DNA of 64,000 nucleotides from Brugia malayi (GCF_000002995.4 NW_025062477.1:10388649-10452648); one strand, 5' to 3'; numbered from the stretch's first letter, positions 35,537 through 50,387 are shown. Notes: a model not told the origin generated them from the letters alone. Numbers and translations: made by a program.

Positions 35537-37411
35537 ATGGATGTCGTCCGTAGTCTGTTACGAGCGGTCACACCGTTACCTGACGGTGACACGGCTGATC
35601 GTATAAATTATTGCTTTTCCACCACTCTTTTAGTCATTCTATCAGCATTTATTTCTGGATGGAGGTTTAAACATTTCATTAGATAATAAATAAAATTAAT
35701 AAAATTAAATTTCAAAAAAAAAATATATATATATAAAATTTATAAATAAAATTATAATTTATATGCTTAATTTTGAACGTAAATTCACGTAAATCTAATT
35801 CAGTCGTTTTCTTTTTTTAGCCTTTTTTTTCTTAATTTATTGAATAATTGATTACGAAAAAAAAAGTAAAAATTTTTTTATTTTAAATGTTTAAAATAAA
35901 AATATTTTACTGAAACAAAAAAAAAAAAAAGAAAAAAAGTGATATTATGGGAACGAATGATTAAATATATTTATGATTAAGCAAATGTTTTTGCTCTTTC
36001 TTTTTGTTTTATTTTACTTTGATTTTACTGAGAGAAAAAAAAAAACGAAAACGAAGGAAACATTTAATTTGAAATTTTATAAATTTTTAGAACTGTTAAA
36101 TTGATCGATTACTATCGTTGAATTTGAATGATTATTCAAATTAGTTCAATTTTTATTTTATCATTTGTCAAAAATTAGCTTAAATCAATGCTAAATTCTT
36201 CTTTCTGTGCTTCTAATTTATCAATTTTATTACATATCAATCAATTGAGAAAAACATTTATTTTGTAAAATTTTTTAAAAAAAAATATTGAAATTCAAAA
36301 ATGAATAATTGAGAATAAAAAGGAAAAAAAAAATTATTAAATTTATATTAGAATTATTGCGATAAAATTTGTTAACATTCAAAAATTTAGTAATTGAATT
36401 TTTCACAAATTTTTTTTTTTCAAGGAATTTATTTATAAAACGTATAATTTATAAATAAATTTCTTCGCCTATTTTTTCAAATTTTAAACTTTAATTTCTT
36501 AGCTTTTTCTTGCTTTTTTAAAAAATTTTAATGTGTAACTTTAATTAATTCACTATAATTTAAAGATGACAAAAATTTAATTTCGTCTTAAAATTTAAAA
36601 TGAAATTAATAATTTACTACTAATGGAATTTTTTCTTTTCTTTTTTGTTGTTGTAAAATAAATTCTAATTTTCTATGCTCGAAAGAAATACTTCAAATTT
36701 GATAGTTTTTATTTTTCAGCTTATATTATCATCACTAAACATATAAATTATATTAAACTTTACTAATCTTTACTTAACTTATTTCATTTTACTTATTCTA
36801 ATTTATTGCTACGAGTTAATTATTACTCTTAAATTTTTCAATAACTCATATATTCTATCTTTTTTTTTTTTACTTTTTTACCAAAATTTTTTGATAAATT
36901 TTGTGAAATTTTCAAAAAATTTTTGCATAGAAAGAATATGTCAAAAATTTAATTAATATTAGTCCTTCCATTCTATTATTATTTTTTTTTTCATTAACTA
37001 AAAAATAACTTTGTTTAAATATGAATGAAAATTTTTTATTATTCTTAAATTTTAATTTTGAGAAGTGAGTAAATATTTGAAAAAATATTATATCAACGTT
37101 TTTTTTTTTCTTTTTTGTTTTCCTTCCGCTAATATCATTGTAAACAATTTTTGAAAAGTATCAATGTAAACATAAAATTGAAAACAAAGAGTTTAAAGTA
37201 TAAATATTATTTTGCAAACAGTTCATAGAATATATTTTTTACCATATTCTCTACTTGCATATAATATTTTAAAATTTTGCAAAATTAAAATTATTAAATT
37301 AATCATTACTGTTTTATTTTTACATGCAAATTTTTCCAAATTTTATGTTCATTTTTAAATTTAATTTTTTTTAAATTTTCTCATACAAAAGTATATTTAC
37401 TTATACTTACT

Positions 37412-37456
<45 letters not shown>

Positions 37457-40400
37457 AATGTTTGCTTATATTTTTATATACGTAAATTTTTTTTTTTTTT
37501 TTTTGTTCATTTTAAAGAATTTTTTAATTTCATATTTGTTTACAGTGATAATTTATTTCAGCTTTGTTGGCTCACCAATACAATGTTGGTTTCCAGCATA
37601 TTACCGAGGTAGGTATTTTATAATTTTCTAATGTCATTCAATTATTTGGGTTAATTTTCAAATTTGAATATTAAATAAATTATTGAATTTTATTTAAAGA
37701 GTTTTTTTCACTTTTTTTTTTCTTTTGTTTTATCCATTTTTTGCATTTCATTTAAGTTTCATTTATTACGTTGTAAGATAGTATTTATTATTACTGTATA
37801 AATTATTATAATTTTAGTATCTATGAAATTTAAGTATTTGAGTAAATAAAAAACTTATATATTATTACTTGTAATTACTCTTCGTAATAATACATTAAAA
37901 TATTATATCAATCATTAGCAGAAAGCATCTCTGTGCATGGATATTATTAATTTATTTTAAAATTAATTATTATTAATTTCAATACTTTAATTATAAAATA
38001 ATAATAATTATTATTAAAAACAGTAAATGCTAAAATTTTTTTCATCAAATTATCCATGAATAATTTTAATTAATTTCAAAATTTAATGAATATTTTTTAG
38101 GTTGGTGGATTGAGTATGCATTAGATTATTGTTTTATACAAAATACTTATTTCATACCGTTTACCGATGTTGTTCCGGATAATTACTGGGATATTGCGGA
38201 ACATGTAATTCCGGTACCAAAAAATATCACTCAGCGTCAGGATCGTTTAATTGGTAAGGAATGCTTTTCCGGTTGATATATTATTATTTATTAATTTAAA
38301 ATTAAAATTATAGAAATTATTAAGAGGAATATTTCAATGCATTTTATTTATTTTTGTTTGTTTAAATTATATAGAAAGAAAAGTTTATTACTCAGTAATT
38401 AATCTATAAATTTTAATTTAATTTAGCATAAAGTAATTTAATGCACACTAATTAATATATATTTTAAATTAATATATACTATGAATAATTAATAGGAAAA
38501 TGATAAGAGATTGATAAATGAAAAGTAGTAATTAACAAAACAAACGATAGTTTAGGAAGAAATAATTATTTAATTGAAACAGTCAGTAGTAAGTAATAGG
38601 TAAGTAAACATAAGTTAATTTAGAAACAAAAAAAAATAATTTATAGAAAAGTATACAATTAGTCAAATATTAAATACTTTGTATGCAAAAAAACAATAAT
38701 CATTTAAAAAATAAATAAATTTTTAAAGTATTATTTATTAATTTATATTGCTCTACCCTGTTATTTATTATTAATTTATGCTTAAAAGAGGAAAAAAATG
38801 AGCAGACAAATTTGAAAAATAAAATTTTGATTATTAAAACATCAAATATTATTTGTTAACTAAAAAAAAATTTCAGGTTATTATCAATGGGTACCATTTA
38901 TTCTTGCTTTTCAAGCTTTTTTATTTTATTTACCGGTTGTTATGTGGCGTACAATTTACGCTACCGTAGGTAATTCTACCGTAATTATTTTTTATTTTTG
39001 AAAAAAAAAAAATTTAATTTTATGTTAATTCATTTTATTCATTTATTTTATCACATTTTGATTACTTTTACAAATAAAAATAATCATTAAATGCATTAAC
39101 AAAGTAAAAGTATATGATAAATAAACAAGTTAATTTTTTTATTAAAATTTATCTTTCCATTGAAAATCAATAAATAATATTTACACAAATAATATAGCTA
39201 TTTTATAAAATCAACAGAGATAAGTTAATAAGTTAAAAAATTATAAATGCAGTTAAGATGTCTTCAGCTTATTAAAAATATGCTATTAATTAATTATTAT
39301 TGTTATAAAAAATAAATTATTAAAATTCCATATAATTTGATATATAAATAATGAATCTCATTTAGATTGTATTTTATCAATGAATAAATAAATTTTGTGA
39401 TTTTTTTTTTTTTTAAATTTTGTAACTTTTAATTTTTTATTAACTTTTTTTTTTCGATTTTTTAATAAAATGCAGTCTATATGGGATCAATCACTAAATA
39501 TATATATATATATAAAATGAATTTAAAAAAAAAAAAAAATGAAAATAAATAAATTTTTAGTTTATCGGAATTTTTATTGTTTTAAAATTTTTCAACGTTT
39601 CTTTTTTTCTTTTTCTTTTTCTTTAGCATAATAAAAATTAAAATAATAAAAATTTATATAATTTTTTATACGAATTAAATTATGGTAAAATTTTAAGTAA
39701 ATGAATTTTTTTTTTTTTTTAAAAAAAAATTTGAATAGAAAAATTAAATTATAGGAATAAAAGTAGGCGTAATTTGTGATACATGTAGCATTCGATCAAA
39801 TATGATCGCTAAAGATCGATTAAGAAATTTGGAAAAAGTTGCATCATTTTTGGCATATGAACGAGACATACATTCATCATTGAATGGTAAAAAGCATCAT
39901 CATTTATCATCTGGTCGTTTTCTTATCAGTGCATATTTGGTTAATCTTTTATTTATTTATTTGTTTATTTACTTATTTATTTGTTTACTTATTTATTTGT
40001 TTGTTTACTTATTTATTTATTCATTTACTTATCAAAATTTATTTAATAAAATTAATTTAATGATTATAAAGTAGTGAAAAAGAAAAAAAAAAAAATAAAT
40101 CATTTTTTTTTTTTTTTTTCATACTACTGTAATTGAAATTTTTCATCATTTATTATTTTGAATAATTTATATAAATAATACTGTATTGCTTTTAATTGAA
40201 ATTTAAAATTTTATTACATAAATAAATTTTGATACAATTTACTATTGCCAAATTATATTGAAAATAATAATATTAAAATTTAAATTAAGGAAAAATTTGA
40301 TTAAAATTGTGATATATTAAAATTTAATGTTATATATATGTGTATGAAAATTTGATGTTTTTTTTTTTTTTTTTAAATTTGAAAACTTAAAAAAGCTTAA

Positions 40401-42126
40401 AGATACATACATACATACACACACATACACATAGGTCATTTGCTTAGTGTTTTATAAGACGTTGACCTTTAACCTTATGAAAAATTGAATACAAAAATAT
40501 TTCATTTGTTTAACAATTAGCTAATTTATAGTTGATGAAATTGCTATATGCTCTAAATGCATTGTTACAATTTTGGATAATCAAAAAGCTTTTGGGTGTT
40601 GAAAGTATCTGGTGGGGCGCTCAGGTATTCGATGATTTAATTCATGGCCTAGAATGGCCACAAACTGGTAATTTCCCGCGTGTTACATTATGTGATTTCG
40701 CGGTATGCTACTACTACTATTTTTTTTTTTTTTTTTAAAAAAAAAATTTAAATTTAAATTTCAAATATTTTTTTTTTAATTTTTTCAATAAATTTTTTTT
40801 CCAGTTTTTTTATTTTGCTTTAAAATATAATTATTAAAATTGTAGTGAAAGTGAAAAATACAAATTATAATTTTCAATTATTCTTTCTTAAATTTTAACA
40901 TTTTTTTTTCTCTTTTGGCTTAATTAATTGATTAGCAAATTAATTTTAATCAAAATTTCCAACTTAGAAGTGAATTAAATGATAAACGAAATTTAAAGTT
41001 AAAATTTGAAAATTTAAAGGTACGTGTACTTGGTAATCTTCATCGACATACTGTACAGTGTGTTTTAATGATTAATATGTTTAATGAAAAGATATTTTTA
41101 TTTTTATGGTTTTGGTTACTTATCATTTCTACTATAAGGTAAAGTTATTATATTATAGCAATTTTATCTTTTATCACTAATCAGATATCAGTTAATTTTA
41201 TCACTTTTTTTTTAATCAATTAAGGTAATAATTATATGTAAGAGAATATTTTATCATAGAATAAACTTTTGCTATTATCATAATTAATATAATTTTTTTT
41301 TTTTTCAATAAAAAGAATAAAAAAAAATTATGTTTAAATTAAATTTTACAATAATTTTTTCAAATGAAATATATTAATTTTGAGAATAAATTATTTTTAA
41401 TATATAAATTTTCATTTCAGTGTTATAAGTTTTTTAAAATGGTTATTTGCAAGTTTTATGAATGGTTCTGGTCGAGAAATGATTGGCATTTATCTTGAAA
41501 AGGTTTTATTCTTTTCTTTCTTGGACCTAAAAAAAACTTTTTTTTTTCTCAGTGAAAAAATTAAACATTTGAAAATTTAATCATAATGTATGTAACATTT
41601 GCAGTTTGTTATGTTATATTTTACATTTATTACATTTTCATTTTTGTACAAGAAATCTAAAAAGTTTTCTTTCATTTTTTTTTTTTTTCACTAATTTAGA
41701 ATTTTCAATTTTTTTTTTGTTTTAAATTTAAAATATCATAGTTAAATTAAAATGTAATTTTTTTTTGTTTTAAATTTAAAATATTATAGTTAAATTAAAA
41801 TGTAATTTTTTTTTGTTTTAAATTTAAAATATTATAGTTAAATTAAAATGTAATTTTTTTTTGTTTTAAATTTTTAGATTGATCCAGCAATTGCTCATAC
41901 AACACGTCTTCGTGCTTTAATTGATGAATTTATTGTTGAAAAACTTCGTCCAGATGGTGTATTCCTGTTACAACTCGTAAAAGATAATTCAGGTGATATT
42001 GTCACCTGTGAATTGATCGCGACACTTTGGCGGCGTTTTCTTGCAAATCGTACAAATCCGCCACCATATACAGAACCATTATTATCTGATAAAGCAAAAA
42101 TTCGCACTCATGAAAGCGGATTATAG
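35537..42126 (+). CDS. inx: Innexin (gap-junction channel protein), first of a tandem pair, 408 aa
   Basis: Four-pass plasma-membrane protein that assembles invertebrate gap junctions. Exons: 35537-35664, 37562-37608, 38101-38253, 38877-38969, 39755-39939, 40532-40702, 41020-41138, 41421-41502, 41878-42126; all phases agree. The start [10 protein letters not shown] is typical of the family. TM1 is about residues 29-47. Extracellular loop 1 has C51 and C69 in the QCWFPAYY ... [12 protein letters not shown] context. The signature YYQWVPF is at 111-117 at the start of TM2. TM3 is about 195-222. Loop 2 has C256 (FPRVTLCDF) and C273 (HRHTVQCVL). TM4 begins near 284. The C-terminal tail ends HESGL. 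The aromatic-rich GWWIEY replaces the usual GAWE. The nematode inx-12/inx-13 adjacent pair is a possible counterpart, but I cannot prove orthology. Confidence 0.93.
37415..37455. repeat. Poly-A tract
   Basis: About 40 consecutive A within innexin 1 intron 1, shortly before exon 2. Confidence 0.95.
39949..40030. repeat. TTTA/TTTG tetranucleotide repeat
   Basis: Imperfect TTTA, TTTG and TTAC units begin just inside intron 5 of innexin 1. They keep the exon 5 frame open past its donor without being coding. Confidence 0.85.
40406..40434. repeat. (CATA)n/(CA)n microsatellite
   Basis: ACATACATACATAC followed by ACACAC units in innexin 1 intron 5. Confidence 0.85.
41719..41876. repeat. 48-bp tandem repeat abutting the last innexin 1 acceptor
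   Basis: GTTTTAAATTT starts at 41719, 41767, 41815 and 41863, exactly 48 bp apart. Three full units, nearly identical, and a partial fourth run directly into the TTTTTAG acceptor of exon 9. Confidence 0.9.
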
Positions 42127-42366
42127 TATCATTTGTGCATTATCAATAATTGATCTATTTTTAATGATATTGCAAATTTAAAAATACTGGCGCATATTGC
42201 ATTTGCGCTTATTTTATTCTATTTTTTATTCAAATTAAAATGATACAATTAATTAATTAATTAATTTTTGATGTGTAAAATTTAGAAGAAGAAGAAGAAG
42301 AAATGCTAATTAATTTAGCATTTAGAATATTTGATTTTTCTTTATAAAAATTTAATTGAAAATGCA

Positions 42367-42372
42367 AATAAA
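42367..42372 (+). terminator. Polyadenylation signal AATAAA of innexin 1
   Basis: AATAAA about 240 nt after the stop codon. Confidence 0.55.
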
Positions 42373-43916
42373 GCATTAATTAATTAAAGTTATTTCAAAT
42401 TCGTTTATTTAAAACAATGAATTTTAAAATTTATTTGAGCAAGATTTGAAGAAAAATTTAAGTAAAGAAATTGATAATCAAATTTGATTATAAACTTTTT
42501 AAATTCTAATTAAATTTTAATTTTTAAAAAAATTTTTTTTTAATTTTAATTAAACCTTTTTCTAAAGTGTATCTAGGAAATGGCATATGCTTTACTATTT
42601 GTTATTTGTATTGTATTATAAATTTTGCAGCAAATTTCATTTGTTTTTTTTTTTTTTTTTTTCAAATTTTATAATTTGTATTATCTCATTGATAAGTTGC
42701 ATAATTGCAAATAAAAATTTATCATTTTAATCAATCGTTTATCAATTTTTATTTTTCATACAGATAACGTGTTGCTATTGAAATACACGGAAAAACAAAT
42801 ACTTTTCTTCTTTCTTTTTATTTTTTATTTTTTTTCAATAAAATAGAAATTTAAAAAAAAAGAAATTCCAATTTTGACTTTTTTTTATTTAAAAAAAAAA
42901 AAAGAAATTTCAATTTTGATTTTTCTTTTTTTTTATTTTATGCTACTTAAAAAAGTTTCAACAGTAAATATTATCTCAATAATATTTTATTTCTTATTCA
43001 TACTTGTATAAAAATAACAATCATTATTTTATTTTCAATTTTTATTGTTCAAAAACAAAAAAAAAATAACGAATGTAAACATTAGTAGAGGGAAAAAAAT
43101 AAAAAATTATTTACAAATTGATAGATAGCATTAAAAAGCTTTTAGTGAGATAAAATATTTTTCGAGATGAGTAATAATATAATGGAAAAGTGAATGTATT
43201 TTGTTTCTTTTTTTTTAAAAAAAAAGAAAAATATGATCGAATTTACTTTTATTCATTTCATTTTTTGCATTTTTAAATTCAAATATTGTTAATATTATTT
43301 ATGATTTTCAGAAAAAATTATAATTTTCAGCTTTTTTTTGTTTCCTTTGACTCATAAATTTCAAAATTTTCGTTTTTTTTTTTTCTTATCCTTTTGAATT
43401 GATATATAATTTATTATTTTATAATATGAAATGTTAATTTTAAAATTTTCTTGTCAATTTTTGATTCTTCAATAACTTCTCTATTTGTTTATTTAGAGTT
43501 ACTTAATTTAATATATTTTAAATATTTTAAATGTGAAATGCTAATTTCTTTCTTTTTTCATTCATTCATAAAATTTGTAATAAATAAAACGAAAATTCCT
43601 CACAAATTGCAATATTATATTATTCATTAAAAATTTTCCATTCATTTTTAAATTTAGATGATTAAATTTTTAAAATAATAATTTTGAGTTATAAAACATT
43701 TTGAAATATAATTTATCATATTTTTTAATATCAAATATCAAAACAAATTTTCCCATCCCATAATGTAAAATTACCATTAAATTTGCGCATATATTTCATG
43801 GGAAAAGTAACATTATTATTGTAAGCATCATTAAATTTTAATAAAAGTTAATTTTATTTTGAAATTAAAATTTTTTTTAGCTACTTTAACATTTATCATA
43901 TCAATTATCATATTAT

Positions 43917-43953
43917 CTCTCTCTTCTCTTTCTCTCTCTCTCTCTCTCTCTCT
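43917..43953. repeat. (CT)n microsatellite
   Basis: TC dinucleotide repeat with one TTCT interruption. Confidence 0.9.
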
Positions 43954-45032
43954 ATTGTTCAGATTACTTTTTAATCCTTTATTAATCATATATAATTTTG
44001 CAAAAATAATTAATAAATATATCATTTTTCACTTTTTTTTTTTTTCAAACAATTCAGTGCTCTTTTATTTTTTTCTTTTTTTCTCTTTTTTTATTTATTA
44101 AATATTATCTTATTTCATTCATACAAAATTTAATTCATATATTAAATTAAAAATTGAATTAGAAAAATTTTTTATCTTTTTTAATATTTAATTGATACAT
44201 TAATTTACATTTTGTAGAACTCTAAAAAAATAATAACGAATAGAATGAAAATATTAAAAATTTAAAATTTTAGTCTTATATTCTAATTAAATTATTTAAT
44301 TAGTATTTAAATACTACACTCCATTATTTATTATTCGTACTGTAATTCTTTTTTTTTTAGTAGCAACAAATTCATTTAAAGTAATTTATTGTAAAGATTT
44401 TTTTTTTTTTTTTAATTAAAAAATTAGGTAGGAATTTTAATTTCAAATAATAATTACTGATTTTTTCTATTTACTTATCTATCATTTAGTCATTCTTGCA
44501 CTTGTGCATGTGAGAATTTTGTGAATATAAAATAGGAATAAAAATGGAAATTAATAGGAAATGGAAAAAAATGAAAATCATAAATTTAAAAATTTAATCT
44601 CAAAACGTAAATTAATGTATTTCTATTGGGAAATTTTTTTTAAATATTTCAATCTTCATCATTATTATCATTATTCTTATCAGTATTCTTATCATATTTG
44701 AATGAAGCATGCTAGCTTAATAATTACTTAGCTATTTTTTTTTTTTCAAATGAATTTCATCAAAACGATTAATTGATTAAATGCAAAATGAATAATTATT
44801 AGAAATGGAAAATAAAAATACTTAAAATCCTTTCTATCAATAAGTTAAAATACATTGCTTTTTTTTTCGTAATTTTCAAAAATTTTAATTTGTCGAATTA
44901 TAATTGATAATTTTTTTTTTTTTTTTTTTTGATGGATTATGTTAATTTTGATTAACTTTAAATTCATTATTCCAGATTATCTGATATCTATTAGTAAACT
45001 ACCAGTAACTAATACTTCGCTATTTTACTATT

Positions 45033-45058
45033 TATATTATTATTATTTATTATTATTA

Positions 45059-45098
<40 letters not shown>

Positions 45099-45105
45099 TT
45101 ATTAT
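45033..45105. repeat. (TTA)n microsatellite
   Basis: TTA units with a few interruptions; the poly-Leu open frame across it is an artefact. Confidence 0.9.
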
Positions 45106-46572
45106 AGCAATAGATAATTTTAAAATTTGGTTTAATTTATTCCATATCTCATCTAAAAATCAATTACATTTTGCCTTTTTTATTTTTTAATTTCAATTTT
45201 AAAAACTGGTTTTTATATATTAAATGAATGTTTGTTGATTTTTGATGCATTAATTTGATTTATTACAGTCACAAATTTGTCAACAGCAAACATTGGTACA
45301 AAGATAAAATTTCTTATTGTCATTTGTAATTTAAAGTTTTTAAATTGAATTTAAGTATTTTCAAATTTTTTCTTTTTGAATTTACTAAAGGAATTCCTTT
45401 AGCTCAAAGAATAATTTGAGAATTTAATAAATTTGAATTTAACATTTTTTGTTAATACTAAAATATTAGTGTAAAGAAACAGTGAAGATTTGATTTATTT
45501 ATTTATTTATTTTTTTTTTTTTTTTAAAGAGATTTAATTTTTTATTAAAATTTATTTATTTATTTTTATCACTTATATTCTCATTTCATTAATCTTTAAA
45601 TATTATTTAAACACAGAAATCAAAATATTTTGAAATTTTTGCAGCAAACTTTTTTGTAATTTTCTTTTTCTCTCTCTCTCTCTCTCTGTCTAAACTTTTT
45701 ATTGCAAAAAGATAGAAAAAAAAAAAAAAAAACTTTCCGAAAAACTTTTTAATCGGTAGAAAATTTTGAAAAATTTCTTCAACAACTTTCATTATTACAA
45801 TTAGTGGTTGTTACATTTTTTTTTTTGTAAATATTAAGATAAATCTTTGTTAGAAGAGAAGGGGAAGCCACAACTGTGACAACGAGGTGACAACAAGAAA
45901 AAGAAGTAATTAATGAGAATGTTGTTGTAATGTTTGTTTCCTTGTTTTTCTTTTTTTTTTTTTTTTAAGTATATCGTTTATTCTGGAAATTTAAATTAAT
46001 AATAATATAATCTTTTTAAAACAAATTTAATTATGCAAAAATTTTTGCGACAAAGAAAACGAGAAATGATAATATTATTATCATTTTCTATTATCACTTC
46101 TGTTATCATTAAGCAGCTTATGATAATTGCAATTATAATCATAAATTATAATTGTAATCATAATTAAATTATAAGGAATAAATTTTTAATTTCAAAATAT
46201 TTATTCATTTCGTAAACTAACATCCTGAAATATTTAATAAATAATTGTAAATTCATATATTATTATCCATTTCAAATTAAATAAAGTTTTTTTCTCAGTT
46301 CTTTTTTCCTTATTTTCCTTTCTTTTTATTTTCTAATTCGTCATAAAATAGTAGCGCATTTTTAAAAAAAAAATTAAATTTGTTTAATTAATATTATAAT
46401 TAATTTACATATAAAGCAAATTTTTTTTTTCTATCTCATTAATTAAACGAATTTTTATTCATTCATAATACTTAATTATTTATTAAATAAAATATTCATA
46501 ATACTTAATTATTTATTAAAATAAAATATTGAAAAAGGAAAAAAATCAATCGATTAAAATGTATTTCTCATA

Positions 46573-46624
46573 TTTTGCATGCCATGCATTTTCATGTCGT
46601 GCTTTTTTGCATGCCATGCATTTT
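46573..46624. repeat. Short direct repeat TTTTGCATGCCATGCATTTT, two copies
   Basis: Identical 20-mers at 46573-46592 and 46605-46624, each with overlapping TGCATG/CATGCA. Confidence 0.8.
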
Positions 46625-49600
46625 TTTTTTTTTTTTTGCAGGATGCTTTATGCTGAAAATTTTTGGTTAAGATGATTTTGCAATAATAATTTGTTGAAAT
46701 TTCTTTTTTTTTTATTGTCATTGCTTCTTTTCCCTTTTCATTTTTGCTTTTCTTTATTCTTTTTTTTTTTTTTTTTTACTTATTTTTTGAAATTTAGATT
46801 TAAAATTTAAAAGTGAGAAAAAAGAGTTATTTCGATATTTGCAATTTTTTATTTACATTAAAAATTTAAAAAATGCATTGTTTATACTTTATGGAGTAGC
46901 GAATAATTTAGCTACTAATTAATTGATTTAATTTTAATCTTTTGAATATATATCTAATATTAACTCAATATATGATACTTTATTCATTTCGAAACTGTAA
47001 TTTTTTTGCATATTAATTAAATGATTTAATTACAATATAGGATATTAAGTAAATGATTTCAGATATATGTTTAGTATTTATGTAAATATTATTTTACCAA
47101 TTATTTTTGCTATAAATACGAGAAAAAAAAAATAATTCAAGTTTAAGTCTAAGTCTAAGTTTCATTAATATCTACATATATGGAGTAACATTTCTAACTA
47201 ATGTCTATAAACTATATTTTATTGATTTATAGACAAAGATGGTAAATAATCTTGATTATTGTAACTAATCATTACTTTGATAGGTATTACTTTTGTTTAT
47301 TCTATAAAATTTCAACTTGATCATTTTAATGTTTTAATTTTAATAAAAAATTTAGACATAATTTAGACTATTAAAAGAAAATCTTTTTTTTTTTTTTTGT
47401 AATATAATTAATATAAATACTTCTTTTTTTTTCTTTTATTACACTCATAATTTATTAATCAAATGAAAATTTTGATGCATTAATTCTTACAATATTTATT
47501 TTAATAATAAATGTTGGGAAAAAAAAATGAAAGGTTATCAAAAGGTCATTTATTATCATTCAAAAAAAAAAAGTAAACATTTACTCATTTTGTTAAATCC
47601 ATTCAATTAATAATCATTTCTTCCATTTCAATTAATTTAATTAACAATCATTTCTTAAGAGAATAATAATAAACCTTTTGATTTCAACAAATAACATATC
47701 AGTGATAAAAGGTTATCAGTATTAATCCTCACTATCATAGATAATAGCTTCTAATAGTAGAGATAATCAAATATTATTAATAAAGGATGAAAAAACAAAA
47801 TTTGTAGATGCAAAATTCAAAAATGAAAATTTTGATTTTTAATATTTGTTGCTAATTTGATGATTTTGAGTTGGTTAGAAATAAAAAAATCATTTTAGAG
47901 AGAAGGAAATCTTTTCGAAATGATAAATGAATTGAATTACATATTTTTACCATTTATTAATAATTGGAAAATTTTCAGTCAAAATTTATTTTTATTTTTT
48001 AATAAAAATTTGAAAAAAGATTCAGTTGAAACTTGTTTGTTTCTTTTTTCGTTTTTTGTTTAAGTTAAAAGAGAAAGAGGTATGGAAGAAGAAATAATTG
48101 GAAGCAAAAAAAAAAAAAAAAAAGAAATGAAAAATGTTAAAAAAACAAATAAGAAAAAGTTTTTACAAAATTTTGATTTTAAAGTAATAATTAAATCAAT
48201 TATTCTTTCGTTTTACTTTAAAAAAAAAAATAACCAGTTTGTATAAAACAAAGATTTAATATTTGTTAAAAATTTAAAAAATAAGAAGCAGCTATTTATC
48301 ATTTTTGTCAATATCATAATTGTTTTAGGCATGAAATTTTTTGCAAAAATTGAAATAGTTTTTTTTTTAAAAAATATGAATTTTAAAATTATTGTTAAGT
48401 CATTTTTTTTTTTTTGAATTATATGGAAATTTGTAACAATTTTACTAAAATTTGCAGCACATTTTTGTTTTTTTTTTTTCATTTATCATTATTGACAGCA
48501 ATTTTATGGTATCTTATTTGAACCATTTTATCACATATTGCTCATTCATTTTTATCGTTTTTTTCATTTTATGTTAATCGTCATATGGTGGTTTGATCAC
48601 TTTGATATGGCATTTAAAATAATCCATACGCAATATGCAACTACTTTTTTTCTATCAACATTACAATTTCACGCAAACAATTTGCTCTATTAGCTATGCT
48701 GCCTCACGTAACTGCGTCGTAATACGTGATTTTCTGACTTACACATATTATTCTACATATTTAAATTATTTTCAAAATTTCTTGAAATAAAATTTATTTT
48801 CCAACTTTTTACTTTAAATTCAATGTCCTTTGATCATTAAATTATTTACAAATTATTTGGAAAAAAAAAAAAAATTGACTGAAAAAATTAGAAAAATATT
48901 TTTTCTGTAATTGGCTAATTAAAAAAAAAAAAAGAAAAACAAAACCTTTTATTTTTTGACTAAGTGATTTTCATCAAATATATTCGAATAATTTCTTTGT
49001 TTTTTTTTTAAAAAAAATTATATTGAAAAAGCAAAAAATTTTTTTTCATATGTTAAGTTGCTAATTTATTAATGTTAATTAGACATATTTTTTGTTGAAA
49101 TTTTACAAATTCATCATATATTTTTTTAAATATATTTTTATTTTTATATAATTTTTTTTTTTTTAAATCTGAAGTAGTATGGATGCTTTAAAATGTTGAA
49201 ATTTTCATTGCAAATTCAATCACAAAATTTTTTATTCATTGTTTTTTTTTAAAGAAAAAAAAAAAAAAAAACTATCAAATTTCATTTTTTTTCCGAAAAC
49301 TATTCCATTTCATAAAAAATTTCATTTTTTCTTGATGCAATGCATTATCTCTAACTGATTATTTTATCAGTATTTTCACGAGTATCAAAAGAAAAAAGAA
49401 ATTACCTATAACTGAGGATAATTTAACATAGTGACATTTACCCGTAAATAGTTGATAAAGTTTAGTACTATAAAAATTTACCCCAAATTATATTTTGCAC
49501 AATTATGGGCAAATCAAAAGAAAACTTTTGTTACTCAATTATTTCATCATTTAAATATCATTTCAATCATTTAAAAAAAAAAAAAAGAGAAAACTTTGTG

Positions 49601-50387
49601 ATAAAATAATACCATTACGATTTATCGAGAACACTCTACTTCATTACCCACATTTTAATTTAAACACGGTAATTTAAATCAAATTTAAATTTTCTTCCTA
49701 ACATTAATTAAATAACATTCGTTGGTCTTTTTTTTTTTTTTGTTCCTTTTATTGTTTGAATTAATTTTCCTTTTCGTTTAATTTCCAGTTGTTTCCTTTT
49801 AATTATATTTGTTTGCAATTTTATTCATTTATGTTCGATGAGGTCAAAGAACTTTTTTATGCTCACCATTTTATCTTTTTTGCTATAAAAATTTTTGTAA
49901 AAATTTGAAATGAACTTGATATTATTTTAGATCACTTAAATTTCTTCAAATATAATAATACATTTATAATTTTCCAATTTTCAAAAAAACAAAATTTGTT
50001 TTTAATTTAAAATTATAATCACAAAATGTTACACATAAGTGACATTAGCATAAAAATGCATATTATATCAAAAGAATTGAAAGAAAAAATCTAAAATAAA
50101 AAAATATGAAATAGATGTTAAAATGAAAATTATGAAATATTAATTAAAATTTAAAAAAATTAAATATTAATTTAAAATTAATATTTTTATAATTTTTCAT
50201 AGATTTACTCACATTTTTTTTTTACATTTTTCCTAATTATTCTTACTTATTTATGCATAGTTGGTGTTTTTTTTTCTTAGTTATATTATATTATTATTAT
50301 ATTTATTATTCTTTAATACTTACTGTTTTTACCTACGAAAGTTGCAATCACGTGAAATTATACTTACGTAAATTTTGAAATTATTTC

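Noticed and set aside
39940..40074. Extension of innexin 1 exon 5 as a Leu/Tyr/Ile-rich peptide
   Set aside because: The frame stays open only because of TTTA/TTTG repeats; the donor at 39940 joins correctly to TM3 in exon 6.
45033..45190. Poly-leucine membrane-like open frame
   Set aside because: It is the translation of a (TTA)n microsatellite.
47139..47162. TAAGTC-like short repeat resembling telomeric sequence
   Set aside because: The nematode telomere unit is TTAGGC; this is three units of a different hexamer and not a telomere.
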